Origin: Ga0077527 sp964433345
GTDB lineage: Bacteria > Pseudomonadota > Gammaproteobacteria > Burkholderiales > SG8-41
Length of the DNA: 64,000 nucleotides
Assembly: GCA_964433345.1 (NCBI GenBank)
Contig: CAYSQJ010000009.1
Coordinates: forward strand, 45,343 to 109,342
Reading direction: 5' to 3'
The position numbers and the translations under genes were made by a program. Each line of letters begins with the position of its first letter. The first letter of the stretch is position 1. Below are positions 25,066 to 33,589 of the stretch, piece after piece. Under the pieces are notes generated by a model. It saw nothing but the letters and a program-made list of their open reading frames with translations. It was not told where the DNA came from and ran no database searches.

Positions 25066-25860
25066 TTAAACAGCACTGAACATGAAGGAGGTGAGGATAA
25101 AATCCAGACCCAGTATTGCCAGCGATGACGTTACCACGGTGCGCGTGGTCGCGCCCGACACGCCCTCCGCCGTCGGCGGTGCGTCATAACCCTCGAACAG
25201 CGCGATCCAGGTCACCGCGACGCCGAACACGAAACTCTTGATCACGCCGTTCATGATGTCCTCGCGGAAATCAACCGCGCTCTGCATCTGCGACCAGAAC
25301 GAGCCCTCGTCGACGCCGATCAGCACCACGCCCACGACATAGCCGCCGAATACGCCCATCGCGCTGAACATCGCCGCCAGTAGCGGCATCGAGATGACGC
25401 CGGCCCAGAAGCGCGGCGCCACCACGCGCGCGATCGGATCGACCGCCATCATCTCCATCGCCGACAGCTGCTCGGTCGCCTTCATCAGGCCGATTTCCGC
25501 GGTCATCGCCGAGCCGGCGCGGCTGGCGAACAGCAGCGCCGACACCACGGGGCCGAGTTCCCGCACCAGCGACAGCGCCACCAGCACGCCGAGCGCCGAT
25601 TCCGAACCGTAGGTGGTCAGCGTCTGGTAACCCTGCAGGCCGAGCACCATGCCGACAAACAGCCCTGACACCAGGATGATGATCAGCGACAGCACGCCGG
25701 TGTAGTAAAGCTCGCGCACGACCAGCCGCGGCCGCAGCAGGCTGGTGCCGGAATGCGCGATCGTCAGCCCGATGAAGCGCGTCGCGTAACCCAGGCGCAG
25801 CACTGCGTCGATGGTGCTGGCGCCGATGCCGCGCACCGTGGGCAGTGATTTATGCGGCAC
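25066..25860 (-). CDS. mlaE: Phospholipid ABC permease MlaE
   Basis: 264 residues, permease with about five or six membrane segments. Family hallmarks: VRELGPVVSALLFASRAGSAMTAEIG (the cytoplasmic coupling region) and FGVAVTWIALFEGYDAPPTAEGVSGATTRTVV. It overlaps the mlaF stop by 11 bases and works with MlaF, MlaD and MlaB. Confidence 0.96.
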   Translation of the reverse strand: MPHKSLPTVRGIGASTIDAVLRLGYATRFIGLTIAHSGTSLLRPRLVVRELYYTGVLSLIIILVSGLFVGMVLGLQGYQTLTTYGSESALGVLVALSLVRELGPVVSALLFASRAGSAMTAEIGLMKATEQLSAMEMMAVDPIARVVAPRFWAGVISMPLLAAMFSAMGVFGGYVVGVVLIGVDEGSFWSQMQSAVDFREDIMNGVIKSFVFGVAVTWIALFEGYDAPPTAEGVSGATTRTVVTSSLAILGLDFILTSFMFSAV

Positions 25861-26665
25861 GGCGACCCTCCATCCTCAGTTCGGCCGCGTAATCGCCGCT
25901 CGGATACTGGTAGGCCACCGGCCCCTCCGCCTCGCCATGCACGAACTGGTGCACCAGCGGATCGGTGTTCGCGCGCAGCTCCTCCGGCGTGCCGTGGGCC
26001 ATCATCTTGCCGTCGGACAGGTAGTACACATAATCCACCACATCGAGCGCCTCCTGCACGTCATGGGTCACCACCAGCGAGGTCGTGCCCAGGGTGTCGT
26101 TCAGTTCGCGGACCAGGTTGGCAATCACGCCCAGCGAGATCGGATCCAGCCCGGTGAACGGTTCGTCGTACATCATGATCATCGGGTCGAGAGCGATCGC
26201 CCGCGCCAGCGCCACCCGCCGCGCCATGCCGCCCGAGAGTTCCGCCGGCATCAGCTTCGCCGCGCCGCGCAACCCCACCGCGTGCAGCTTCATCATCACC
26301 AGGTCACGGATCATGCTTTCCGGCAAACCGGTGTGCTCGCGCATCTGGAAGGCGACGTTGTCATAGACAGAGAGGTCGGTGAACAGCGCGCCGAACTGGA
26401 AAAGCATGCCCATGCGCCGTCGCATCCGGTAGATGCCCTGCTGGTCGAGCGCACCGGTGCACTTGCCGTCGACCCAGACTTCACCGGAAGTCGGCTTCAT
26501 GACCCCGCCGATCAACCGCAGCAGCGTGGTCTTGCCCGAACCGCTGATGCCCATAAGCGCAACGACCTTGCCGCGCGGTATGGTCATGTTGATGCCGGTC
26601 AGGATCGGACGTCGCCCGTAGGCGAAATTCACGTCCTTGATTTCTATCAGGGTGTCGGATGCCAC
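25850..26665 (-). CDS. mlaF: Phospholipid ABC ATPase MlaF
   Basis: 271 residues. Walker A GISGSGKTTLL, signature LSGGMARRVALARA, Walker B IMMYDEPFTGLDP and an intact H-loop LVVTHDVQEALD. First gene of the mla operon. A C-terminal extension of about 25 residues is shared with the orphan paralogue at 19337-20143. Its upstream region of 145 bases is divergent from the LLM oxidoreductase and should hold both promoters; I found no clear boxes. Confidence 0.96.
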   Translation of the reverse strand: MASDTLIEIKDVNFAYGRRPILTGINMTIPRGKVVALMGISGSGKTTLLRLIGGVMKPTSGEVWVDGKCTGALDQQGIYRMRRRMGMLFQFGALFTDLSVYDNVAFQMREHTGLPESMIRDLVMMKLHAVGLRGAAKLMPAELSGGMARRVALARAIALDPMIMMYDEPFTGLDPISLGVIANLVRELNDTLGTTSLVVTHDVQEALDVVDYVYYLSDGKMMAHGTPEELRANTDPLVHQFVHGEAEGPVAYQYPSGDYAAELRMEGRRAA

Positions 26666-26810
26666 GGACTGGGCGCTGTTGCTGCGTGTAAAACGCCGAT
26701 TTTAAACGAGAAAGGCGGTCCGCCCCAAACCGCGGCGCAAATGCACGGCCGGCTTGGCCGGCACCGGCCGCGGCTGGCATCATGCGCCTTCTGCCCCTGC
26801 ATATTCCCCC

Positions 26811-27869
26811 ATGCGCTTTGACCTGTTCCACGAGCTGGCGCTGCCCGCGCACGACACGCGCAGCGAAACCGGGCTCTACGCCGACACCCTCGCCGAAATC
26901 GCGCTCGCCGACGAGCTCGGCTACGGCTGCGCCTGGCTGGTCGAGCACCATTTCATGCGCGCCTATTCGCATGTCTCGAAACCGGAAATCCTGCTCGGCG
27001 CCGCCGCCGCGCGCACCCGTCGCATCCGCCTCGGCCACGCCATCATCCCGCTGCCGCTGCACCATCCGGTGCATGTCGCCGAGCGCGTCGCCACGCTCGA
27101 CGTGCTGTCGGGCGGACGTCTCGAGCTGGGCATAGGTCGCGGTTTTTCACCCAAGGAGTACGAAACCTTCGGCGAAAACATGGCCGACAGCCGGAGCCTG
27201 GTCGACGAAGGTCTGGCCGTGCTGCGCGCATCCTTCCGGCCGGGTCCGCTGTCCCACCACGGCCGTCATTACGCCTTTGACGACCTCGACCTCGTGCCGC
27301 GTGTCGTGCAGCAGCCTCAGCCGCCGCTGTGGACCGCCGCGGTCAGCCCCGAGACCTGGGACTGGGCAGCGGCGCAGCAGCTCGGCGTGCTCGCCGGGCC
27401 GTTCAAGCCCTGGTTCATGGTCGAACAGGATCTGCAGCGTTATCACAGGGCCTGGACGCATGCCGCAAAACCACGCGCCGGCATGACCCTGGGCGTACTG
27501 TGCCTTGCCGACGGCGCACGTGCCCAGGCCCTGGCAAGCAAAGCCTTCCGCTGGTTCTACGGCGAGCTTTACCGGACCACGCTGCCGGTTCTGGAGAAAC
27601 TCTATCCCGGCTACGAACACCTGCACCAGCTGGGCCGCTTCCGCAGCCTGATGAAACTCGGGGTCGACCTCGGCCTCACCGACTTTGCCGGCCTCACCGT
27701 TGTCGGCACGCCGGGGGAATGCATCGCCCGGCTGCGCAAGTACCAGGCCGCCGGCATCACCCACATCCTCTGCGCCTTCGGCGCCGGCGCAATCGACAGC
27801 GCCGTCGTGCGCGAATCGATGGCACTGTTCGCGCGCGAAGTGATGCCGGCATTCGCGGCCGCTGCTTGA
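26811..27869 (+). CDS. Luciferase-like (LLM) flavin-dependent oxidoreductase
   Basis: 352 residues, bacterial-luciferase-like TIM barrel using reduced flavin. Start MRFDLFHELALP, then CAWLVEHHFMR, IRLGHAIIPLPLHHPVHVAERVATLDVLSGGRLELGIGRGF, typical of this family. Upstream in-frame codons extend into the mlaF promoter region and lack family sequence. It ends overlapping the epimerase gene by four bases (TTGA). The substrate is unknown. Confidence 0.9.
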   Translation: MRFDLFHELALPAHDTRSETGLYADTLAEIALADELGYGCAWLVEHHFMRAYSHVSKPEILLGAAAARTRRIRLGHAIIPLPLHHPVHVAERVATLDVLSGGRLELGIGRGFSPKEYETFGENMADSRSLVDEGLAVLRASFRPGPLSHHGRHYAFDDLDLVPRVVQQPQPPLWTAAVSPETWDWAAAQQLGVLAGPFKPWFMVEQDLQRYHRAWTHAAKPRAGMTLGVLCLADGARAQALASKAFRWFYGELYRTTLPVLEKLYPGYEHLHQLGRFRSLMKLGVDLGLTDFAGLTVVGTPGECIARLRKYQAAGITHILCAFGAGAIDSAVVRESMALFAREVMPAFAAAA

Positions 27870-28792
27870 AAATCCTGGTCACCGGCTCCAGCGCGAGCCT
27901 CGCCCACGCACTGCTGCCGCGGCTTTGCGCCGAGGCGGACATCACGGCAATCACCGGCATCGACCTGCGGCCGCCGCATTTTGCGGATCCGAAATTCCGC
28001 GCGCTGCAGGCTGATTTCCGCGACAACCAAATGAAAGGGCTGCTGTCCACGCACGACGCGCTGGTGCACCTCGCCTATGTCGTGCTGCGCGGACACATGC
28101 GCCAGGCGGAGATGCACGAAATCAATGTCGGCGCGAGCCTCAGGCTGCTGCAGGCCGCACAGGCTGCAGGGCTGAAACGAATCATCCATCTGTCGAGTGC
28201 CGCGGTCTATGGCAGCGGCCGCGATCTCGACGAGCAGGCGGCACTCGCGCCGCTGCCGGGTTTCCTCTACGGCATGCACAAGGCGGAACTGGAAGGGCAA
28301 ATCGGGAACTCGGTGCCGGAATGCGTGCGCCTGCGCCCGCACGTCGTCCTCGGCCCGCATGCCCAGCCGGTGCTGCGGCAGATCCTCGACCTGCCGCTCT
28401 ACCTGCGGCTCGACGACCCCCAGCCCGAATTGCAATGCGTGCACGAAGACGACGTCGCCGCCGCCGTCGTGGCCAGCCTGCTGACGGACGCCAGCGGCCC
28501 CTACAACCTCGCCACCGGCGATTGCTGGACGCTGCGCACAGTGATGCGTGCGCGTCATGCGCGCTGCCTGCCGCTGCCGCCGGCCGTCGCCCGTGCCGGA
28601 CTTGCCATCGCGCATGGCCTCAGCGGCTGGGGCGGCGAACCGGGATGGCTGGAGGGCCTGCGCCACACGCTGACCCTGGATTGCCGGCGTGCAGAACGGG
28701 AACTCGGCTGGAAACCGGCACACAGCGGCGCACAGGCGCTGGCGGCAACGGGCGGCAGGAACAGACGCGGAAAAAACGCTACTGCAGCCTGA
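27866..28792 (+). CDS. NAD(P)-dependent epimerase/dehydratase, SDR family
   Basis: 308 residues if started at the TTG at 27866, which overlaps the preceding stop (TTGA). The product then begins LKILVTGSSASLA, the Rossmann GxxGxxG-like loop (TGSSASLA, lacking the middle Gly). The catalytic pair is seen as LYGMHKAELEG (Tyr-x3-Lys), with HLSSAAVYG before it. It is probably coupled to the LLM oxidoreductase. Its 3' end overlaps the convergent AurF-like gene by 14 bases. The last 20 residues are low-complexity. Confidence 0.85.
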   Translation: MKILVTGSSASLAHALLPRLCAEADITAITGIDLRPPHFADPKFRALQADFRDNQMKGLLSTHDALVHLAYVVLRGHMRQAEMHEINVGASLRLLQAAQAAGLKRIIHLSSAAVYGSGRDLDEQAALAPLPGFLYGMHKAELEGQIGNSVPECVRLRPHVVLGPHAQPVLRQILDLPLYLRLDDPQPELQCVHEDDVAAAVVASLLTDASGPYNLATGDCWTLRTVMRARHARCLPLPPAVARAGLAIAHGLSGWGGEPGWLEGLRHTLTLDCRRAERELGWKPAHSGAQALAATGGRNRRGKNATAA

Positions 28793-29630
28793 AGCCGTAG
28801 CCTTCCAGCAGGTGCAGCGTCGGTGCCAGACGCTCACGGACAAAAGCCTGGCGCGCCGGGTTGCGCAGGGCCATCCTTCGCCAGCGTTCGCCATGCGGCA
28901 GTCCCGACAGCTCATAGAATTGCGCCGGCGGCGCGTAGAACACCTGAGCGTACTGGCGGATCAGCAGGCGCAGCAGGGGACTGAGCAGAGCCGGCATCGT
29001 GCGCGGCAAAGCCTGCAGAGCGGCTTCGAGCTGCGCGCGCGCCGCGGCGATGTGACGCGCCTCGTCGATGCAATGCGCTGTACAGATGTCGCGCACTGCC
29101 GGGTTGATGCCGTCGAGCGCACGCAAATGGCGGTTGAACTTGTCCGGCACATCTTCCGCAACAACCGTCGCCGCCCAGAACAGCGCACCGCCGGCAGGCG
29201 CCCGCCGCGCCAGCCAGTCGGCCAGGGCCGGTGGCCGCCAGGCCTCCGCGGGCACGGGCAGGTCTGCCGCCCCGATCGCGCGCAAAAACATCAGGCTGTG
29301 GCCGGATTCCTCGCGCATCTCGTGCAGGTAGTACTCGTATTCGGCACGCGGCAGCCTTGTCGACAGCCGCCGCGTCAGGCGCTGCATGAACACGCGCTCC
29401 AGCCACAGGCCGGCATGCATCACGTTGATGAATTCGTACTGCGACAGCCGCCGCCGCACGTCGGTGGCAAGGTCGTCATAGGCGGCAAGGCCGTACAGCG
29501 ACAACACCGGCTCGGGCAGCCAGTAGGCGTCCCGGTCCAGCCGCGTCCAGTCCACGGCCGCCAGGGGGTCGCGGTACCGCTGGCTGTTTTCGGACAGCTG
29601 GCGCAGCAGCGCGTGATCGGCGTTTTGCAT
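28779..29630 (-). CDS. AurF-like diiron oxygenase
   Basis: 283 residues. Diiron ligands expected for the p-aminobenzoate N-oxygenase (AurF) family are visible: Glu in LSQYEFINVMH, EMREESGHS (ExxxxH type), VAEDVPDKF, and CIDEARHIAAAR (ExxxH). Members oxidise amines or act on fatty chains, so the substrate remains open. It is convergent with the epimerase and divergent from the lone ABC ATPase. The start MQNADHALL is the only reasonable ATG. Confidence 0.85.
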   Translation of the reverse strand: MQNADHALLRQLSENSQRYRDPLAAVDWTRLDRDAYWLPEPVLSLYGLAAYDDLATDVRRRLSQYEFINVMHAGLWLERVFMQRLTRRLSTRLPRAEYEYYLHEMREESGHSLMFLRAIGAADLPVPAEAWRPPALADWLARRAPAGGALFWAATVVAEDVPDKFNRHLRALDGINPAVRDICTAHCIDEARHIAAARAQLEAALQALPRTMPALLSPLLRLLIRQYAQVFYAPPAQFYELSGLPHGERWRRMALRNPARQAFVRERLAPTLHLLEGYGFRLQ

Positions 29631-29717
29631 GAAATGATTATAGGGCCCGCGCGCCTGCCGCGGCAGGCAGCGCCAACGCTGTTTACCCCCGGGGGAGTTT
29701 CGGCTAAGTTACGCCGC

Positions 29718-30440
29718 ATGTCAGCGCCCGCATTGCACATCAGCCGCCTGTGCAAATCCTATGGCAAGGCCGTCGCGCTGGCCGATGTGTCGCTCGACAT
29801 CGCCGCCGGCGAGTTTTTCGGGCTGGTCGGCGCCAACGGCGCCGGCAAGACCACGCTGGTCAAATGCGCTCTGGATTTCTGCGACATCCAGTCCGGCAGC
29901 ATCGGCATCTTCGGCGTCCCGCACCGCGAGACCGCGGCACGCAGCCGCATCGCCTTCCTGCCCGAGCGCTTCACTCCGCCCCATTTCCTGAACGGCCGCG
30001 ATTTCCTGCGTTACCTCGCCGAACTGCACCGGCGGCCTTACGAGGAGGCCCGGGCGCAGGCGATGCTGGCGGCGCTGGAGCTCGATGCCGCTGCGCTGGA
30101 CAAGCCGGCGCGCGCCTACTCCAAGGGCATGACCCAGAAGCTGGGCCTCGCCGCCTGCCTGCTCTCGGACAAGGACCTGCTGATCCTCGACGAACCGACC
30201 AGCGGTCTCGATCCCAAGGCGCGGGCGCTGCTCAAGCAGGAGTTGCGCCGCCAGCATGAGTCCGGAAAGACCGTGCTGATGACCACTCATGCCCTGCACG
30301 ATGTCGGCGAGATGTGCGGACGCATGGCGGTCGTCGACCGCGGCCGCCTGCTGTTTGCCGGCACGCCCGCTGAATTCATCCGCCGTCACGACGCCGCGGA
30401 CCTGGAACAGGCCTACCTTGCCTGCGTTGCCGCACACTGA
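29718..30440 (+). CDS. ABC-2 type exporter ATPase without adjacent permease
   Basis: 240 residues. Walker A GANGAGKTTLVK; signature YSKGMTQKLGLAACL (SKGM rather than SGGQ, common in this family); Walker B LLILDEPTSGLDP; H-loop LMTTHALHDV. ATG 29718 is chosen because earlier frame has no conserved residues. There is no permease beside it. A permease of the matching kind, itself without an ATPase, is at 46584-47351 on the same strand, beyond the pilus cluster. Confidence 0.88.
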   Translation: MSAPALHISRLCKSYGKAVALADVSLDIAAGEFFGLVGANGAGKTTLVKCALDFCDIQSGSIGIFGVPHRETAARSRIAFLPERFTPPHFLNGRDFLRYLAELHRRPYEEARAQAMLAALELDAAALDKPARAYSKGMTQKLGLAACLLSDKDLLILDEPTSGLDPKARALLKQELRRQHESGKTVLMTTHALHDVGEMCGRMAVVDRGRLLFAGTPAEFIRRHDAADLEQAYLACVAAH

Positions 30441-30594
30441 GAGAGCGCCGCCGTCGTATCGCGGCCATGGGCGATCTGGCACAATGGACTGCAATGCTTA
30501 ATCGTTTCAGTCACTTAGTATCCAGTCACCTGCTGGCCCAGCCAGTAACCAAGCAAGCACCCGATGATGCGTCCGCGAGGATGCGACTAGCGCC

Positions 30595-32028
30595 ATGGCC
30601 GACCCGGCAAAACCCGAACTGCTGATCGTCGACGACGATCCTGCGATCACCGACACGCTGGCCTATGTGCTGGGCGGCGACTTCGATGTGCGCGCGGCGG
30701 AATCGCGTCCCCATGCCAAGGCGCTGCTGCGACAGATGGACAGGCCGCCGCAACTTGCGCTGATCGACCTCGGCCTGCCGCCGCGGCCGCACCGCCCCGA
30801 CGAAGGTTTCCAGCTGATCGCCGAACTGATCGCGGCCGCGCCGGAGATGAAGATCATCGTGCTCTCCGGCCAGAACGATGAATCCAATGCCCGCCATGCG
30901 CGCACGCTGGGCGCCATCGACTTTGTCGCCAAGCCGGCCGATCCGGCGCGGCTGAAAACCCTGCTGCTGCAGGCCCTGAGCGTCACTGCCGCGGAAACCG
31001 GCGTTCCCGCCTCCGGCCTGCTCGGCAACAGCCCGCCGATGCAGAAGCTGCGCGAGCAGATCAGCCAATTCTCCGACGCGCCGTTTCCGGTGCTGATCGA
31101 GGGCGAGTCCGGTAGCGGCAAGGAGTTGGTCGCGCAGGCGCTGCACCGGCAGAGCCGGCGCGCGGGCAAGCCCTTCCTCGCACTGAACTGCGCTGCGATT
31201 TCGCCGACGCTGGTCGAGCCGACGCTGTTCGGCTACGCCAAGGGTGCGTTCACCGGCGCGGTCACTGCGCGCGCCGGCTATTTCGAGGATGCCGTCGACT
31301 CGACGCTGTTCCTCGACGAAGTCGGCGAACTGCCGCTGGACCTCCAGGCCAAGCTGCTGCGGGTGCTCGAGAACGGCGAATTCCAGCGCGTCGGCGAAAC
31401 CCAGAGCCGGGTATCCAACGCCCGCGTCGTCGCAGCGACCAACCGCGACCTGCGCAGCGAGATCCGCCATGGCCGCTTCCGCGCCGACCTCTATCACCGG
31501 CTTTCGGTGTTCACCATCGGCATGCCCTCGCTGCGCGACCTCGGCGACGACAAGCTGCTGCTGCTCGACCACTTCCGCCAGTTCTATGCCGGCCAGATCG
31601 GCGCACAGCCGGTGGAACTCGACAACGATGCGCTGCGGCTGTGGCGCGAATACGTCTTTCCCGGCAATGTCCGCGAATTGCGCAATATCGTGATCCGCCT
31701 GTGCACCAAGTACGCCGGCACCCGCATCACGCCGGACCTGCTGCAGACCGAGCTCGATCGCGAAAGCCTCGCGCCGGCCGGCGCCGGCATGCCCTCGCTG
31801 GCTGACGAAAGCGTGCTGCTCGACTCGGCGCGCCGCCAGCTCGAAGCGGATCCCGATTTCCGCCTCGACGACGTGCTCAAGCGCTGGGAAGGCGCGTTCA
31901 TCGAGGCTGCACTGGCGCTGACCAACGGCAACCTGTCACAGGCCGCGAAACGGCTGGGCGTGCACCGCACGACACTCTACAGCCGCATGCAGACCCGTGG
32001 AGTGGCCGTCGTGGACGAGGACAAATAG
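30595..32028 (+). CDS. NtrC-type sigma-54-dependent response regulator
   Basis: 477 residues. Receiver domain (Asp58 in LALIDLGLPP), AAA+ domain with Walker A GESGSGKE (170-177) and the sigma-54-contacting GAFTGA loop (217-222), then a Fis-type helix-turn-helix (NLSQAAKRLGVHRTTLYSRM). It activates RpoN polymerase in response to a kinase. The nearest candidate partner is the kinase at 44773-46506; the nearest target is the pilin promoter at 48261-48276. Two bases separate it from mshM. It could be a PilR functional equivalent. Confidence 0.93.
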   Translation: MADPAKPELLIVDDDPAITDTLAYVLGGDFDVRAAESRPHAKALLRQMDRPPQLALIDLGLPPRPHRPDEGFQLIAELIAAAPEMKIIVLSGQNDESNARHARTLGAIDFVAKPADPARLKTLLLQALSVTAAETGVPASGLLGNSPPMQKLREQISQFSDAPFPVLIEGESGSGKELVAQALHRQSRRAGKPFLALNCAAISPTLVEPTLFGYAKGAFTGAVTARAGYFEDAVDSTLFLDEVGELPLDLQAKLLRVLENGEFQRVGETQSRVSNARVVAATNRDLRSEIRHGRFRADLYHRLSVFTIGMPSLRDLGDDKLLLLDHFRQFYAGQIGAQPVELDNDALRLWREYVFPGNVRELRNIVIRLCTKYAGTRITPDLLQTELDRESLAPAGAGMPSLADESVLLDSARRQLEADPDFRLDDVLKRWEGAFIEAALALTNGNLSQAAKRLGVHRTTLYSRMQTRGVAVVDEDK

Positions 32029-32030
32029 CG

Positions 32031-33515
32031 ATGTACTACGAGCACTTCGGCCTCAGCCAGGCGCCGTTCAAGATCACCCCGAACACCGATTTCTTTTTCG
32101 GCGGCGGCAACCGCGGCCCGATACTCGAAGCCCTGATCTACGCCATCACCCAGGGCGAAGGCATCGTCAAGGTCACCGGCGAGGTCGGCAGCGGCAAGAC
32201 GATGCTGTGCAGCATGCTGCAGACGCGGCTGCCGGCACACGTGGAAACGATCTACCTCGCCAACCCCAGCGTCTCGCCCGAGGAAATCCTCCACGCCATC
32301 GCCTTCGAACTCCAGCTCGACGTGCCTCGCGACGCGACCCGCCTGGCGGTGATGCACGCGATCCAGGAACACCTGCTGAAACGCCATGCCGAGGGCAAGC
32401 GCGTGGTGCTGTTCGTCGAGGAATCCCAGGGCATGCCGATTGCCACGCTCGAGGAAATCCGCCTGCTGTCGAATCTCGAGACCAAGTCCGACAAGCTGCT
32501 GCAGATCGTGCTCTTCGGCCAGCCCGAGCTCGATGACAATCTGCGCGAGAACAGTATCCGTCAGCTCAAGGAACGCATCACCCACAGCTTCCGGCTGGAG
32601 CCACTGACCGCGGCGGAGACCCGCGAATACCTGATGTTCCGTCTGCGCGCCGCCGGTTATCGCGGACCGGACCTTTTCAGCGACGGCATCGTGCGCGAAA
32701 TCGCGCGCATCTCCGGCGGCCTCACCCGGCGCATCAACCTGATCACCGACAAGGCGCTGCTGGCAGCTTTTTCCGAGAACACCCACAGCATCCGCAAGAA
32801 ACACATAGACGCCGCAGTCCGCGACAGCGAATTCGCGCGTATCGAAGGCTCCGCATCGACGACGCCAGGCTGGACCCGGGGTACGCTGCTGGTGATTGCG
32901 GGAATGGCCGCCGGGGCCGCCATTTTTGCGCTGATCGGCGATTACCGTTCTACGGCACCGGCAGTCGCCGACCAGACTAGCTCCCCGGCCACACCGGCGA
33001 CCCCGCCTGTTGCAGCCCCTGCACAGCCCGAGGCGGTCGCCGCGGAAGCGCCCGCAGAAAGAGAAAAAAGTGATTTAAAAACAAATACTTATAACGAATT
33101 CTCGGCAACGGTTGCGGAACCTTCAGCGGCACCGGTCGAGGTGGAGAAACCCGCTGACGCCCCCCCGTCCATTGCGGGCAGCCTGCTTGAAACACGGCTG
33201 GACGCAACGCAGGCTTGGCTCGACAGCGCAAAGCCCAGGACCTACACCATCCAGTTGATGAGTTCGGGCGACGATCAACAGCTTAACAATCACCTCAAAA
33301 TTCTCTCTAACCTCGTTGAAATTAATAGTCTTTTTGTGTATCGTACGGTCGCAAAAGGTGCGCCGGCACTGAACGTGGTCTGGGGCAGTTTCGACGGCCC
33401 CGGCGAAGCCCGGGAAGCAATGGCAAAATTGCCACCGTCGCTGAAGGCTTACCGGCCGTTGTTGCGCACCGTGCAGGGAATCAAGGCCGAAGTCCGGGAC
33501 CGGAAGGCGCCATGA
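32031..33515 (+). CDS. mshM: MshM/ExeA-type AAA ATPase with C-terminal SPOR domain
   Basis: 494 residues. Residues 1-270 are an ExeA/MshM AAA domain (start MYYEHFGLSQAPFKITPN, Walker A GEVGSGKT 50-57). The Walker B Asp-Glu reads Glu130-Glu131 (VVLFVEESQ). One membrane span (about 284-303) and a Pro/Ala linker follow. The last 85 residues resemble the DamX SPOR domain (YTIQLMSSGD..., VVWGSFDGPGEAREAMAKLP), which binds denuded peptidoglycan. Motif copy D lies in the linker (about residues 347-355). It should place the pilus in the cell wall. The stop overlaps a possible mshL start. Confidence 0.88.
   Translation: MYYEHFGLSQAPFKITPNTDFFFGGGNRGPILEALIYAITQGEGIVKVTGEVGSGKTMLCSMLQTRLPAHVETIYLANPSVSPEEILHAIAFELQLDVPRDATRLAVMHAIQEHLLKRHAEGKRVVLFVEESQGMPIATLEEIRLLSNLETKSDKLLQIVLFGQPELDDNLRENSIRQLKERITHSFRLEPLTAAETREYLMFRLRAAGYRGPDLFSDGIVREIARISGGLTRRINLITDKALLAAFSENTHSIRKKHIDAAVRDSEFARIEGSASTTPGWTRGTLLVIAGMAAGAAIFALIGDYRSTAPAVADQTSSPATPATPPVAAPAQPEAVAAEAPAEREKSDLKTNTYNEFSATVAEPSAAPVEVEKPADAPPSIAGSLLETRLDATQAWLDSAKPRTYTIQLMSSGDDQQLNNHLKILSNLVEINSLFVYRTVAKGAPALNVVWGSFDGPGEAREAMAKLPPSLKAYRPLLRTVQGIKAEVRDRKAP
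33072..33095 (+). repeat. AT-rich dispersed motif, copy D
   Basis: TTAAAAACAAATACTTATAA (33075-33094), inside the coding sequence of mshM, encoding SDLKTNTYNEF in the linker between membrane span and SPOR domain. Confidence 0.8.
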
Positions 33516-33589
33516 GAAGCAGGCGAACTTCGGAATCTGCGGGACAGGCTCAACCGGAAATACCCGGAAGCAAGGGGAGAATGATCAAA

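Noticed and set aside
30477..30493. Sigma-54-like TGGCAC...ACTGCA upstream of the NtrC-type regulator
   Set aside because: GG and GC are 11 bases apart instead of the required 10, and TTGC reads CTGC.
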